Below, in pieces: positions 1 through 10,465 of a stretch of DNA of 64,000 nt. Below the pieces are notes generated by a model. It saw only the letters and a list, made by a program, of their open reading frames with translations, did not search any database and was not told the origin of the DNA. The position numbers were made by a program, and so were the translations under genes. Source of the stretch: Rhodospirillales bacterium (GTDB taxonomy: Bacteria; Pseudomonadota; Alphaproteobacteria; BOG-932; Roseiterribacteraceae); contig JAQGIF010000154.1 of the NCBI GenBank assembly GCA_028291345.1, positions 1 through 64,000 of the forward strand, read 5' to 3'. Within the stretch, counting starts at the first letter, position 1. Every line of letters starts with the position of its first letter.

Positions 1-82
1 GCATGACCGCAACAATCACCAGGACGATGCGAAGCAGGGTACCGCCAACCCGTCTGGTTACGAATTTCGGTCGCGCACTCAC
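1..82 (-). CDS. 5' end of a CDS truncated by the window edge; product unknown, N-terminus looks like a membrane anchor (VSARPKFVTRRVGGTLLRIVLVIVAVM)
   Basis: GTG at 82-80 overlaps the ftsX stop (TGA 81-79) as GTGA; hydrophobic N-terminus. Confidence 0.4.
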   Translation of the reverse strand, partial: MSARPKFVTRRVGGTLLRIVLVIVAVM

Positions 83-954
83 GGCAGCCGACGGACAGAG
101 GAGCGGGCCGCCAATCCTGCAACCGAGGTCGTCAGCAGAATCGCACCGACCGGTACGCAGGCGAGAATGGCCAAGTCGATCCGATCAAGTCTGAACTGCG
201 AGACGAATGGTGCCACGGCCGAACCTTTCTGGATGAAAGCTATCAGCACCGCCACAGCAACGACGCCACCCGAAAATGCCCCGATCAATGCCGAGCGGAG
301 CGCGCCGGCCTGAAACTGTCTGACGATATAGCGGTCGGTCGCGCCGATGCTGTGCAGCAGCGCGATTTCCGTGCGATTCACTGCGAGATGGGCCCTGGCG
401 GTCGCTGCGATCGTAAAGGTTGTAGTCAAGACGATGGCAATAAAAAACGCCAGGCCGAGCGCTTCGCCGGTTTGGGCGATCCGCAGAAGATCGCGGGTCC
501 AGGCGCCGTGGTCGTCGAGCTTGGCATTTGGTAGTTTCGTCGATATTTCCCGGGTAACCATGGCTGGCTGAGGCGGCGTTTGCGGGTCCAGCCTGATGTC
601 AATCAGGACTGGCAGGGGCAGTTCCGCCGTCAAGGCGGGATCGCGCAGCCACGGCTGCAAGAGGGCGCGAACTTCATCGTGGCCGATCGAACGAACGTCG
701 GCAATGCCCGGAATCGCCCGGAGTACTAAGATGGCCTGCTCTATGTCCGGCTGACCGGGCGGATGCGCCGGGTCAGCGGTCTCTAACTCGACCGTCCAGC
801 GGTCGGCCAAGGCGTGCCGCCATTCGAGATCGACATGCCGGACAGCTGCCGCGCCAACCAGCACCAGGGTGCCGAGCGCAACCATCACGCCGATGACCAG
901 CACTGACAACGCACTCATCACCCGGTTTTCAGACCTAAGGGGAATTGAGGTCAT
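79..954 (-). CDS. ftsX: Cell division protein FtsX (permease-like)
   Basis: Downstream of ftsE with ATGA overlap; FtsX-like TM topology and LHSIGATDRYIVRQFQ motif. Confidence 0.88.
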   Translation of the reverse strand: MTSIPLRSENRVMSALSVLVIGVMVALGTLVLVGAAAVRHVDLEWRHALADRWTVELETADPAHPPGQPDIEQAILVLRAIPGIADVRSIGHDEVRALLQPWLRDPALTAELPLPVLIDIRLDPQTPPQPAMVTREISTKLPNAKLDDHGAWTRDLLRIAQTGEALGLAFFIAIVLTTTFTIAATARAHLAVNRTEIALLHSIGATDRYIVRQFQAGALRSALIGAFSGGVVAVAVLIAFIQKGSAVAPFVSQFRLDRIDLAILACVPVGAILLTTSVAGLAARSSVRRLP

Positions 955-1628
955 CGGCGGAGCGCCCCGGCGGGCTGCCGGACCAGATGCCCTTCGGTAA
1001 GTTCGAGCAGGGCATGGGGAAAGCGATCGATCAAACCCTGATTGTGGGTGGCGATCACGACGGCCGTGCCCAGACGATGGAGTTCCTCGAACAGCCGGAT
1101 GATGCGCTGCCCGATGACCTCGTCGACGCTGCCGGTTGGTTCGTCGGCCAGAAGAACGCCAGGCCGTGCGACGACAGCGCGGGCGATCGCCACACGCTGC
1201 TGCTCCCCGCCGGAGAGTGCCCGCGGACAGGCCTTCAATGTGTCACCCAAGCCGACCCACTGCAATATTTCGGTCACGTCGCGGCGGATTTCACGTTCGC
1301 GCCCGCCGTCCAGTCTCAGCGGAAGGGCGACATTATCGAATACCGAAATATGGTCGAGCAGGCGAAAATCCTGGAACACCATGCCAATCTGCCGGCGCAG
1401 CGCCGGTGCCCTTCGCCGGCTCAGAGTCCCGACATCCTGTCCCAGGACCGACAGGAAGCCGCGCGTCGGGCGCAGACCCAGATGCATCAGGTTGAGCAGA
1501 GTCGATTTTCCTGCACCGCTGGGTCCGGTCAGGAAATGAAAGCTGCCGGCCTCGATCGTGACACTGACGTCGCGCAGGATCTCGGGGCCGACGCCATACC
1601 GGAAGCCGACGTTGTCGAAACTGATCAT
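951..1628 (-). CDS. ftsE: Cell division ATP-binding protein FtsE
   Basis: Walker A GPSGAGKST, signature LSGGEQQRVAIARA, Walker B VLLADEPTG. Confidence 0.93.
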   Translation of the reverse strand: MISFDNVGFRYGVGPEILRDVSVTIEAGSFHFLTGPSGAGKSTLLNLMHLGLRPTRGFLSVLGQDVGTLSRRRAPALRRQIGMVFQDFRLLDHISVFDNVALPLRLDGGREREIRRDVTEILQWVGLGDTLKACPRALSGGEQQRVAIARAVVARPGVLLADEPTGSVDEVIGQRIIRLFEELHRLGTAVVIATHNQGLIDRFPHALLELTEGHLVRQPAGALRR

Positions 1629-1664
1629 CGCGACTCGGGTTTAACGCGGAATTGGAGGGGCAAC

Positions 1665-4007
1665 TTAATATTGTTGCAGAAGCCGCCGTAGATAGTCGAG
1701 TTCCGATCGCGGCCGATCGTGCTCACCCGCGCGTTTGCGCAGTTCGTCCAGGATTTCGCGTGAGCGTTGCATCTCGCGGTCGGTCGGCACCTTGACCCCT
1801 CTACCGGTGTCGAACTTCGCACGGCCCAGCGGATCGCGGTCGCCCTTGCCGTCGCCTTTGAGCTCGGTCTGTCCCGGGCCGTCCTGAGACAATTGATCGG
1901 ACAGGGATTTTGCTGCCTGATCCAACTGGCCGGCCGCTTCTTCCTGGTCGCCTTTTGCACCGCCCTGAGTGCCACGTTTCAAAGCCTTCGTAGCGTTGCG
2001 CATCGCCCGGTCGGCGTTTCCCATCGATTCGGGGATGTCGCCCATGGATTCGCCGATCTTGCGGGCTGCGTCACCCAGAGACTGACGCAGCTGCTCCTGG
2101 TTTTCAGCCGAGTTAGGATCGGTGCCGTTTTCCATGTTGCGCTGCTTTTTCGCGAGATCCTTCAAATCCTGCAGCGATTTTTTGCCTTGTTCGTTGGCTT
2201 TTCCCGCCTGGTCCCCTGCCTTCATGTTTTCCAGCAGTGACTTGATATAATCCAACATGTCCTGCGCCGCGTCGCGGGATCCGTTTTGCGCCATCTGGCT
2301 CAACTTATCGACCTGGTTGTTCAGATCTTTCTGGTCGATCGTCTGGGTATTCGGGTCGGACGGCGAGGATTCGGGCTGTTCTCCGCGCGCCTGCTTATTG
2401 CGCATATTTTCCGCCATCGCCTGGATGTCGCGGTTCATCGCGTCTTTTAAGTTCTGCGTCAGGCGCGCAATTTCGGATGCCGGTGTATTGGGGTCTTTCA
2501 ACGCCTTTTCCAACGCGTCTTCGGCCGCGCGCAGCGCTTTCTCGGCTTCAGGGCGATTGCCGTCCTCGATCTTGAGCGCTGCGTTCCACAGCAGATCCTC
2601 GATGTCAGCTACGGCGACCCGATTTTCGCGCCGCAAATGATTGAGTTCGAAGGTCGCACTGCGGAGCGCAAGGAAGACGCTGAGGTCCTCGGCATAGACC
2701 TGCGGGTTGGCGCTGAGATTCGAGAGGGTGAGGACCAATCCCATCCGGGGTGCGTCGTTCATGATCACATGTTTGCGCACCGCGATGATGGTTTGCGCGG
2801 TAGCGTTCGTGAAACGGCGTTCCGGCAGCGTGAACAGAATTTCGGGGCTTTCATTCGTCTGCCCGGCCGTATCGGTCGCAACCAGTTTCGCCAGCACCTG
2901 CATCCCGGCCCATGGATGGGCAGTGAGGTCCTGGAAGCTGCTGCCGCGCAGATCCTTCGCATTCTGTCCCGATGCCAGCGATGCCGCGATAGGCTCGGCG
3001 ACGATTTCCGGTTGCCCCGGCGGACGGCGCACGCGCAGATCGATTCCGGCTACTCCGTAATCATCGGTGGCATGATAATCGAGCTTCAAGGCGCCCGACT
3101 GCATGGCGGACGGCTTATGCGCGAAGGCCACCGCCGGCAACTGGTCCGGAATGACATCGATCCGCCACTGGGAAAGGGTGAACCAGCCGCGGCGGATGCT
3201 CAAGGTCCCCGGCGCGGATATGGCGCGGGTCAGCACGAATCCGCCGCCATCGACATGTTTGAAGTCTTCACGAAGATCGCCCAGCACAAGGCGGGGCACC
3301 TTTGAGCCCCCGGTCACATGGGCCTCGAGTGTGCTGCCGATCGGAACCGCGACCGGGGCGTCGCTGCCGACCTTGAGCAGGATAGGTCCAAGCCCGGTAT
3401 ATGCGGGCGGCTTGATCCAGGCTTCGACCGGGACGACCGTGGTGGAGCTGCCGAAATGTGGAACCAGGGCGGCGACGATCAGCCGGCCCGTGCGCGGTCC
3501 TGCAATGATCAGCCCAAGAACGAGGGCGATCAGAACGAAATAGCGCAGTGCGCGGGGGTCGCGTTCCGGCAGCCCTGCTTGCGGCATCGACAGGCGCAGC
3601 GGCCCGATTTGGCGCCGTTGCCGCATCTGATGTAGTCGCCATAGGCCGCCGCTTGCGGCATCGCTGCCTCCGGCGGGGCGGTCGATCAGGGTTTCGAACG
3701 GGCGATGGCGCAGTGCGCTGTCTCGCTCGACCCGCCGCTGCGCCGCGTCAGGGCCCGGCAGCGACAGATGCCGCCAGCCCAGGCGGACCGCCGCGGCAAG
3801 GCCGAGCACGAATGCGATCAGCAGCAGGACGTGGAGGAAAACGGGAAGGGCCGAGGGAACTCCGAAGAGCGCGAGGATCGCAAAGGCACCAACCAGCGTC
3901 AAAGCTGGCCAAAACGCGGCGGTAAGGGCCTCTACCCACAGCACCGCTCGCGCGAGAATTGCAAACCGGATAATCCGGCGATCAAGGTGGGACTCACCCG
4001 GTTTCAT
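1665..4007 (-). CDS. TIGR02302/DUF4175 family protein
   Basis: N-terminal TM helices, long Gln/Asn/Lys-rich helical C-terminal part, location between lysA and ftsE. Confidence 0.8.
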   Translation of the reverse strand: MKPGESHLDRRIIRFAILARAVLWVEALTAAFWPALTLVGAFAILALFGVPSALPVFLHVLLLIAFVLGLAAAVRLGWRHLSLPGPDAAQRRVERDSALRHRPFETLIDRPAGGSDAASGGLWRLHQMRQRRQIGPLRLSMPQAGLPERDPRALRYFVLIALVLGLIIAGPRTGRLIVAALVPHFGSSTTVVPVEAWIKPPAYTGLGPILLKVGSDAPVAVPIGSTLEAHVTGGSKVPRLVLGDLREDFKHVDGGGFVLTRAISAPGTLSIRRGWFTLSQWRIDVIPDQLPAVAFAHKPSAMQSGALKLDYHATDDYGVAGIDLRVRRPPGQPEIVAEPIAASLASGQNAKDLRGSSFQDLTAHPWAGMQVLAKLVATDTAGQTNESPEILFTLPERRFTNATAQTIIAVRKHVIMNDAPRMGLVLTLSNLSANPQVYAEDLSVFLALRSATFELNHLRRENRVAVADIEDLLWNAALKIEDGNRPEAEKALRAAEDALEKALKDPNTPASEIARLTQNLKDAMNRDIQAMAENMRNKQARGEQPESSPSDPNTQTIDQKDLNNQVDKLSQMAQNGSRDAAQDMLDYIKSLLENMKAGDQAGKANEQGKKSLQDLKDLAKKQRNMENGTDPNSAENQEQLRQSLGDAARKIGESMGDIPESMGNADRAMRNATKALKRGTQGGAKGDQEEAAGQLDQAAKSLSDQLSQDGPGQTELKGDGKGDRDPLGRAKFDTGRGVKVPTDREMQRSREILDELRKRAGEHDRPRSELDYLRRLLQQY

Positions 4008-5308
4008 GCACGCTTCCGTCCGGCCGTCATGGCGATCGGGTCAGTCCCGGTCACCCAATCCGGCATATGCTCATCGGCGAACATCGCTTCAATAGACTGA
4101 CGCGCCCGGACGACATCGTAGCTGTGGCCATGCACGAGAACCTCCGCCGCGAGTGGGCGGGCATTATAGGTCGATGACATGCTGGAACAATACGCCCCAG
4201 CCGCGCCAAACGCGACTAGGTCATTGGTGCCCAGTGGCGGCAACAATCGCGCGCGAGCGAAAGTGTCGCCAGTTTCGCAGACCGGGCCGACGACGTCCAC
4301 CGCTGTCATTTTTGCGTCGGGTGACGGCTCCTGCACAGGATATATGGGGTGGTAGGCCCCATACATGCTGGGTCGCATCAGATCGTTCATCCCGGCGTCC
4401 ATGATCAGTATATCGTTCGCCGCGCCGTTCTTGCAGTAGATCACCCGGCTGAGCAGAACGCCCGCCGACGCGACGACCGACCGGCCCGGCTCGATCGCCA
4501 GGCGGCAGCCGAGATTGCCCACCGTATCGCAGACGATCGTCGCATATTCGTCGAGCGAGGGCGGCTTTTCATCATTATAGGTGATGCCGATGCCGCCACC
4601 CAGATCGAGTGCCTGGACCGTTAGCCCATCGCGCCGCAGATCCTGCACCAGATCGGCAACCTTCCGATATGCGGCCTTATACGGCGCAAGGTCGATCAGC
4701 TGCGAACCGATATGCAGTGCCAGCCCGACCGGCTCGACGCCGGGAAGGCTTGCTGCGCGCCGGTAAAGGGCCTGGGCGTCGGCATAGGGGATGCCGAACT
4801 TGTCGCCGCGCTTTCCGGTGGAAATCTTCTCATGGGTACGGGCGTCGACGTCCGGATTGATGCGCAGCACGATCCGCTGACGCCGGCCGGCGGCGCGCGC
4901 GATGCCGTCCAGCGCCTCCAGCTCCGGCTCGGATTCGACATTGATCTGGGCGATGCCGGCCTTGACCGCCGCCGCCAGCTCCTCGTTTGTCTTGCCGACA
5001 CCGGAGAAGACGATGCGATCGGGAGGAATTCCGGCGGCCAGCGCGCGCCGGAGTTCGCCTAGCGACACGATGTCGGCACCGGCGCCGAAGCTGCCCAGCA
5101 GCGCCACTATCGCCAGATTGCCGTTGGCCTTCAGCGCGAAATGGATGCCCACATTCTGGCCGCCGAACACCTGCTCATAGGCGCGATAATTCCGCTCCAG
5201 GACCGCCGCCGAATAGACATAGGTCGGCGTGCCGACCTGTGCGGCGATGTCGGTCAACGCCACGTCTTCGGCGTACAGGGCGCCGGTCCGATAGCTAAAA
5301 CCGCTCAC
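4004..5308 (-). CDS. lysA: Diaminopimelate decarboxylase
   Basis: PLP motif FALKANGN, HIGSQ, LGGGIG, EPGRS; GTG start. Confidence 0.95.
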   Translation of the reverse strand: MSGFSYRTGALYAEDVALTDIAAQVGTPTYVYSAAVLERNYRAYEQVFGGQNVGIHFALKANGNLAIVALLGSFGAGADIVSLGELRRALAAGIPPDRIVFSGVGKTNEELAAAVKAGIAQINVESEPELEALDGIARAAGRRQRIVLRINPDVDARTHEKISTGKRGDKFGIPYADAQALYRRAASLPGVEPVGLALHIGSQLIDLAPYKAAYRKVADLVQDLRRDGLTVQALDLGGGIGITYNDEKPPSLDEYATIVCDTVGNLGCRLAIEPGRSVVASAGVLLSRVIYCKNGAANDILIMDAGMNDLMRPSMYGAYHPIYPVQEPSPDAKMTAVDVVGPVCETGDTFARARLLPPLGTNDLVAFGAAGAYCSSMSSTYNARPLAAEVLVHGHSYDVVRARQSIEAMFADEHMPDWVTGTDPIAMTAGRKRA

Positions 5309-5457
5309 AGATGCGATCCCGCTGAATCGGTCGGAGGATAACGTTGCGGGTACTTCTCATGCGTACCCTCGGGCGGATCCAGATAGCGGGCGCGCTTGCC
5401 GCAGCCGGAAATTCCCAGCGCGACCAGTATCAGCAAAGCGGCGGTAACGATCTTCAC
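5305..5457 (-). CDS. lptM: LptM-like small lipoprotein ([50 protein letters not shown])
   Basis: Hand-translated, absent from ORF track; GTG start overlaps argH stop and its stop overlaps lysA start; lipobox ISGC followed by [10 protein letters not shown]...YP..YP. Confidence 0.75.
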   Translation of the reverse strand: MKIVTAALLILVALGISGCGKRARYLDPPEGTHEKYPQRYPPTDSAGSHL

Positions 5458-6932
5458 AGGAACCTCGTCGTTGCGGCTGCGACGGCTTCGCGAACACGGG
5501 CGGGCGATGTGCCGCCTTCGCTGGTCCGGCTTGCGACCGATGCTTCGACGGTCAGCACGGCGAACACGCGTTCGTCTATCGCTGCGTGAACAGCACGGAA
5601 TTCATCCAGCGACAGATCATAGAGCTGAACGCCCCGCGTTTCCGCCTGCTTTACCAAACTGCCCGACACGTGATGCGCCTCGCGGAATGGCATGCCGAGC
5701 GTGCGCACCAGCCAGTCGGCGAGGTCGGTCGCGGTCACATAGCCGCGATCGGTGGCGCGTCGCATCGAGTCCGTGTTCACTTTCATATCCGCGACCATAC
5801 AAGTCATCGCGGCCAGCGCCAAAGCCAGCGTTTCCTCGGCATCGAACACCGGCTCCTTGTCTTCCTGCATATCCTTGGAATAGGCGAGCGGCAGCCCCTT
5901 CAGCGCGATCAGCAGCGTGTTCAAGTCGCCGATGATCCGTCCGGTCTTGGCGCGTACCAGTTCGGCGGCATCGGGATTCCGCTTCTGCGGCATGATCGAG
6001 CTGCCGGTCGTGAAGCCGTCGGATAGCCGCACGAAGGCAAACTGGTCGGACGACCAGAGCACAAGCTCCTCGGCGAAGCGCGACAGATGCACGGCCAGGA
6101 TGGCCCCGGTCGCCAGATAGTCGAGCGCGAAGTCGCGATCCGACACCGCGTCGATCGAATTGGCCGAAGGCCGGGCGAAGCCGAGCGCCGCCGCGGTATT
6201 GCGCCGGTCGATCGGGTAGGGAGAGCCGGCGAGGGCGGCCGCGCCCAAGGGACAGTCGTCAGACCGTTTCAGCGCATCGGCAACGCGGCTGCGGTCGCGC
6301 CCGAGCATCTCGACATAGGCCAGCAGATGGTGACCGAACGTCACCGGCTGCGCCAATTGCAGATGGGTAAAGCCCGGCATGATCGTGCTGGCATGGCGTT
6401 CCGCCTGGTTGAGCAATGCGCCCTGCAGGGCCTTGAGATCATTATCGAGACGAACGAGGGCGTTGCGGACCCACAGCTTGAAATCGGTCGCCACCTGGTC
6501 GTTGCGGGAGCGCGCGGTATGCAGGCGGCCGGCGGCGGGGCCGATCAGTTCGGCCAGCCGCGCCTCGACATTCATATGGATATCTTCAAGCTCGGTCTTG
6601 AAGACGAAGCGGCCGTCGGCGATTTCCGCCTCGATCGCCTCCAGCCCGCCGCGGATCGCGGCGGCATCGTCCGCGGAGATGATGTCCTGCGCGGCGAGCA
6701 TGGCAGCATGCGCCTTAGACCCTTCTATATCCTCGCGCCACAGCTTGCGGTCGAAGCCGATAGATGCATTGATCCGCTGCATTATGGACGACGGTCCCGC
6801 GGAGAACCGCCCGCCCCATAGGCTATTGGCCCCGGTCGATTGTTGATCGGGAACCGATGGGGTAGAGACCGCCGGATCAGCCCCACTGAGCGTTGAGGGC
6901 GGGGCGGGCGTCGAGGAGGAAGAACTGGTCAT
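5454..6932 (-). CDS. argH: Argininosuccinate lyase
   Basis: [33 protein letters not shown]; start codon uncertain. Confidence 0.95.
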   Translation of the reverse strand: MTSSSSSTPAPPSTLSGADPAVSTPSVPDQQSTGANSLWGGRFSAGPSSIMQRINASIGFDRKLWREDIEGSKAHAAMLAAQDIISADDAAAIRGGLEAIEAEIADGRFVFKTELEDIHMNVEARLAELIGPAAGRLHTARSRNDQVATDFKLWVRNALVRLDNDLKALQGALLNQAERHASTIMPGFTHLQLAQPVTFGHHLLAYVEMLGRDRSRVADALKRSDDCPLGAAALAGSPYPIDRRNTAAALGFARPSANSIDAVSDRDFALDYLATGAILAVHLSRFAEELVLWSSDQFAFVRLSDGFTTGSSIMPQKRNPDAAELVRAKTGRIIGDLNTLLIALKGLPLAYSKDMQEDKEPVFDAEETLALALAAMTCMVADMKVNTDSMRRATDRGYVTATDLADWLVRTLGMPFREAHHVSGSLVKQAETRGVQLYDLSLDEFRAVHAAIDERVFAVLTVEASVASRTSEGGTSPARVREAVAAATTRFL

Positions 6933-7515
6933 GGCTGAAGTATCGATACCATATTCCCGGAAAAATTCATGGCATGCTTACGGTCGAGGGGCATCGCTTG
7001 CGTTCGCTCTGCTCTACGCACCGGCCCTTGCGTTTGGGCAAGCCGATATACACGGGCAACTTATCGAGACAAAGCCCGCCAAGCCAGTCCCTGAACTGAC
7101 ATTGACCGATCTTGCCCAGGAACAACCCGCTAATCTGGCCGCCTATAAAGGCAAGCCGCTGATCGTCAATTTGTGGGCAACTTGGTGCGGCCCCTGCGTG
7201 ACCGAAATGCCGTCGCTGGCCAAGCTTGCCGGTGATCTTAAGGACCAGGGGGTGGCCGTGGTCGCGATTTCGGAGGATCGCGGCGGCAAGTTCGTCGTCG
7301 ATCCCTTCCTGAAGGAGCATGGGCTGACCGGCCTGCCGATCTATCTGGACAAGACCATGTCGACGGGCAAAGCGTTGAAGGAAGCGACGATCCTGCCGAT
7401 GACGATCCTGATCGATGCGGGCGGCAATGAAATCGGTCGGGTGAAAGGCGACCGCGACTGGGATTCGCCCGAAAGCCGCGCCGAGGTCGTCAAACTGTTC
7501 GGTTTGAAATCCTGA
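6931..7515 (+). CDS. TlpA-like exported thiol:disulfide oxidoreductase
   Basis: Signal peptide-like N-terminus, [17 protein letters not shown] active site. Confidence 0.88.
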   Translation: MAEVSIPYSRKNSWHAYGRGASLAFALLYAPALAFGQADIHGQLIETKPAKPVPELTLTDLAQEQPANLAAYKGKPLIVNLWATWCGPCVTEMPSLAKLAGDLKDQGVAVVAISEDRGGKFVVDPFLKEHGLTGLPIYLDKTMSTGKALKEATILPMTILIDAGGNEIGRVKGDRDWDSPESRAEVVKLFGLKS

Positions 7516-7560
7516 GCAAGATTTTGATTTTGGTTTGTCTGATGTTCTGTTCTGTTGCGG

Positions 7561-8487
7561 TCATCGCTTAATGTCTTGTATCGAAAACATCGGCTTGACG
7601 AGGTCGAGAAACATCCGCGTGGCGGGATTGACGGGCTGCTGACCGGCGTCGTGGGCGAAAACCACCGCTAGCTCCCAGCACGGTTCCGGTTCGGCAAGCT
7701 CCGCGAAGGCGATGGCCGGCAGCGAATTTTGTTGCCCGCGCTTAGTGACAGCGGCCGCCGGCATTAAAGCGATGCCAAGGCCACGGCCGACGAGATCGCG
7801 TTGGGTCGGAAGATCATTGACCTCGAAGCCGACATGGCGCGTTACGCCACAGGCAAGGAAGCTTTGATCCACCAATTGGCGCGTGCCCCAATCGGGGTTG
7901 AGATCGATGAACGTCTCGTCGGCGAGATCCGCCAGAGCGACATTGTTTCGGCCGGCGAGGCGATGTACGGGCGGACAGACCACCACGAGCGGCTCGCAGG
8001 CCAGCATCCACGCAGTGACGTCGGGGGGCGTGGAGCCAAGAAATTGCGCAAACGCCAGATCCAGTTCGCCTGCTCGGACACCCTCGATCAAAGGTCCCGA
8101 GCCACCTGAAACCAGCCGGATTTCAACATCGGGGCAGGCGCTGTGGAACCGGCCCAGCAGTTCCGCGATATCGAGTAGCGGAGCCAACCCCTGGATACTG
8201 CCGATGGAGAGCCTTCCCCGCCGAAGGCCTTGGATTTCAGCCACGACCTTCCGCGCGTCGGAGGCGGCGGCCAGGACGCGCCGGGCTTCGACCAGGAAGG
8301 CGCTCCCCATGGGAGTCAGGGACACCCGCCGGGTCGTACGCAGGAAAAGCGGCGCCCCGAATTCATCCTCCAGGGCACGAATCGACGCCGACAAGCCGGA
8401 TTGCACGATATTCAGGCGCGATGCCGCCCGCGTGAAGTGCTGTTGGTCCGCGACGGCGACGAAATATTCCAGCTGCCTTAGATCCAC
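7561..8487 (-). CDS. LysR-family transcriptional regulator
   Basis: MDLRQLEYFVAVADQQHFTRAASRLNIVQSGLSASIRALE HTH; divergent from the dehydrogenase gene. Confidence 0.92.
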   Translation of the reverse strand: MDLRQLEYFVAVADQQHFTRAASRLNIVQSGLSASIRALEDEFGAPLFLRTTRRVSLTPMGSAFLVEARRVLAAASDARKVVAEIQGLRRGRLSIGSIQGLAPLLDIAELLGRFHSACPDVEIRLVSGGSGPLIEGVRAGELDLAFAQFLGSTPPDVTAWMLACEPLVVVCPPVHRLAGRNNVALADLADETFIDLNPDWGTRQLVDQSFLACGVTRHVGFEVNDLPTQRDLVGRGLGIALMPAAAVTKRGQQNSLPAIAFAELAEPEPCWELAVVFAHDAGQQPVNPATRMFLDLVKPMFSIQDIKR

Positions 8488-8593
8488 GATGCGCTCATTC
8501 AGCAGTTTAAGTGATCAATCTTATCAGAACAATCTGTTGGAATGCTGAGCCTGTCAGCACCACGTCGAGTATGCAATCCCCCAAAGAGGCGAG

Positions 8594-10438
8594 ATGGAGA
8601 TGGGCATCAATATGGCTCGCTGGCCAAGCGTGAAGACCGTGCGGCGCGGTCTGAGACCGACAGATCACGCCGCAATTGCCCCGGCTGCAGCGACTCTCGC
8701 GATCGCCGCTCTGCTGATGGTCGCATCTTTGCCTTCCGCCCGGGCGGCGGCCGATACGTCTAAGCCACCGGCGGCATGCAAGAGTGATGGCGGCGGAATC
8801 ACCCTTTCGCCGGGCTTCTGCGCAACCGTCTTCGCCGACAATCTCGGCCATGTCCGCCATATGGTCGTCGCGCCGGATGGCGTCGTATATGTCAACAGCT
8901 GGAGTGGCCGCTATTATCAAGACGACACGCCACCTCATGGCGGGTTCCTGGTCGCGCTGCAGGACACCAAGGGGACCGGCCACGCCGATATCGTCAGCCG
9001 CTTCGGTGAAGGCGTTGCCGACGGCGCCGCCGGCGGAACCGGCATCGCTCTTTATAACGGAGCGATCTATGCCGAGCTGAATGACCGCATCGTCCGCTAT
9101 GCCTTGCCGGCCGGTGCGATCGTACCGAAGGGACCGCCGGAGGTTGTCGTCTCCGGATTGCCGCTGACCGGCGATCATCCCATGCATCCTTTCATAATCG
9201 ACCAGCAGGGCAATCTGTTCGTCGATCTCGGCTCCGCCACCAATTCCTGCCAGGCCGAGAACCGCATGCCGGCCTCGCCGGGGCATAAACCCTGCACCGA
9301 ACTCGAGACGCGGGCCGGCATCTGGCACTATGACGCCAACAGGACGGGACAGCATTTTTCACCAGCAGAGCGTTTCGCGACCGGGCTGCGCAATGGCGAG
9401 GGTTTCGGTTTCGATGCCGTGGGGCGCATGTACGCCACCCAGCATGGCCGCGACCAGCTTTCGCAGAACTGGCCCAAGCTCTACAAGGCCGAGCAGGGTC
9501 CCGAGTTGCCGGCCGAGGAGCTAGTGCTTCTGAAACAGGGCGGCGATTACGGCTGGCCCGAGTGCTATTTCGACGGGTTCCAAAACAAGCTGGTGCTTGC
9601 GCCGGAATATGGCGGTGACGGCGGCAAGGCGGTGGGCGTCTGCGCGCAGAAACAAGGCCCGATTGCTTTCTTCCCAGCCCATTGGGCGCCGAACGATCTG
9701 CTGATCGACAATGACAGTCGATTTCCAGCTGCTTACCGTGGCGGTGCGTTCATCGCCTTCCATGGCTCCTGGAACCGCGCGCCGGCGCCGCAAGGCGGCT
9801 ACAACGTCGTTTTCCAGCCGCTGGCCGACGGCAAAGCATCCGGAAATTATATCGTCTTCGCCGATGGCTTCGCCGGTGCTGTAAAGGATCCCGGGCGGGC
9901 AGCGTTCCGTCCCACCGGATTGGCAGCCGGCCCGGACGGCGCGCTCTACATCTCCGACGACGTGCATGGCCGCATCTGGCGCGTAACCTACACGGGTGGG
10001 GCAGGAACGGGGATCGCCCCTGCGCCCGCCCCAACGGTTAGCGCTGCCAACTCCGGCTCGGCCCTGCCGCCCGAGGGAATTCATCCGGATGCCGGCAGGC
10101 TGGAACCGGCGTCGCTGCCGACGCCTCCAGGCGCGACCAAGGAACAGGTCGCATTGGGCGATCGGATCTTTCACGGCGAGGCCAGCGACGGAACGTGCAG
10201 CGGCTGCCATGGCTCGGACGGCAAGGGAACTTCGGTCGGACCCGACCTCACGCGTGGCACGTGGCTCTGGGGCGATGGCAGCCTCAAGGCGATCACGGAG
10301 ACGATCGCCAAGGGCGTCCCTACTCCGAAACGTTACACCGGTGTGATGCCGCCGATGGGCGGCGCGCAACTCTCCCCCTCGGATGTCGCCGCGGTCGCCG
10401 CCTATGTGTGGGCGATCGGCCACGACGGCAAGCACTGA
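8594..10438 (+). CDS. Sorbosone/glucose dehydrogenase-type (PQQ beta-propeller) protein with C-terminal cytochrome c domain
   Basis: Signal peptide; FATGLRNGEGFGFD...QHGRDQL; GGDYGWPECYFDG; C-terminal CSGCHGSDGKGTSVGPDLT heme motif. Confidence 0.85.
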   Translation: MEMGINMARWPSVKTVRRGLRPTDHAAIAPAAATLAIAALLMVASLPSARAAADTSKPPAACKSDGGGITLSPGFCATVFADNLGHVRHMVVAPDGVVYVNSWSGRYYQDDTPPHGGFLVALQDTKGTGHADIVSRFGEGVADGAAGGTGIALYNGAIYAELNDRIVRYALPAGAIVPKGPPEVVVSGLPLTGDHPMHPFIIDQQGNLFVDLGSATNSCQAENRMPASPGHKPCTELETRAGIWHYDANRTGQHFSPAERFATGLRNGEGFGFDAVGRMYATQHGRDQLSQNWPKLYKAEQGPELPAEELVLLKQGGDYGWPECYFDGFQNKLVLAPEYGGDGGKAVGVCAQKQGPIAFFPAHWAPNDLLIDNDSRFPAAYRGGAFIAFHGSWNRAPAPQGGYNVVFQPLADGKASGNYIVFADGFAGAVKDPGRAAFRPTGLAAGPDGALYISDDVHGRIWRVTYTGGAGTGIAPAPAPTVSAANSGSALPPEGIHPDAGRLEPASLPTPPGATKEQVALGDRIFHGEASDGTCSGCHGSDGKGTSVGPDLTRGTWLWGDGSLKAITETIAKGVPTPKRYTGVMPPMGGAQLSPSDVAAVAAYVWAIGHDGKH

Positions 10439-10465
10439 CTTATTCACTGACATAAAGGTAGAAAC

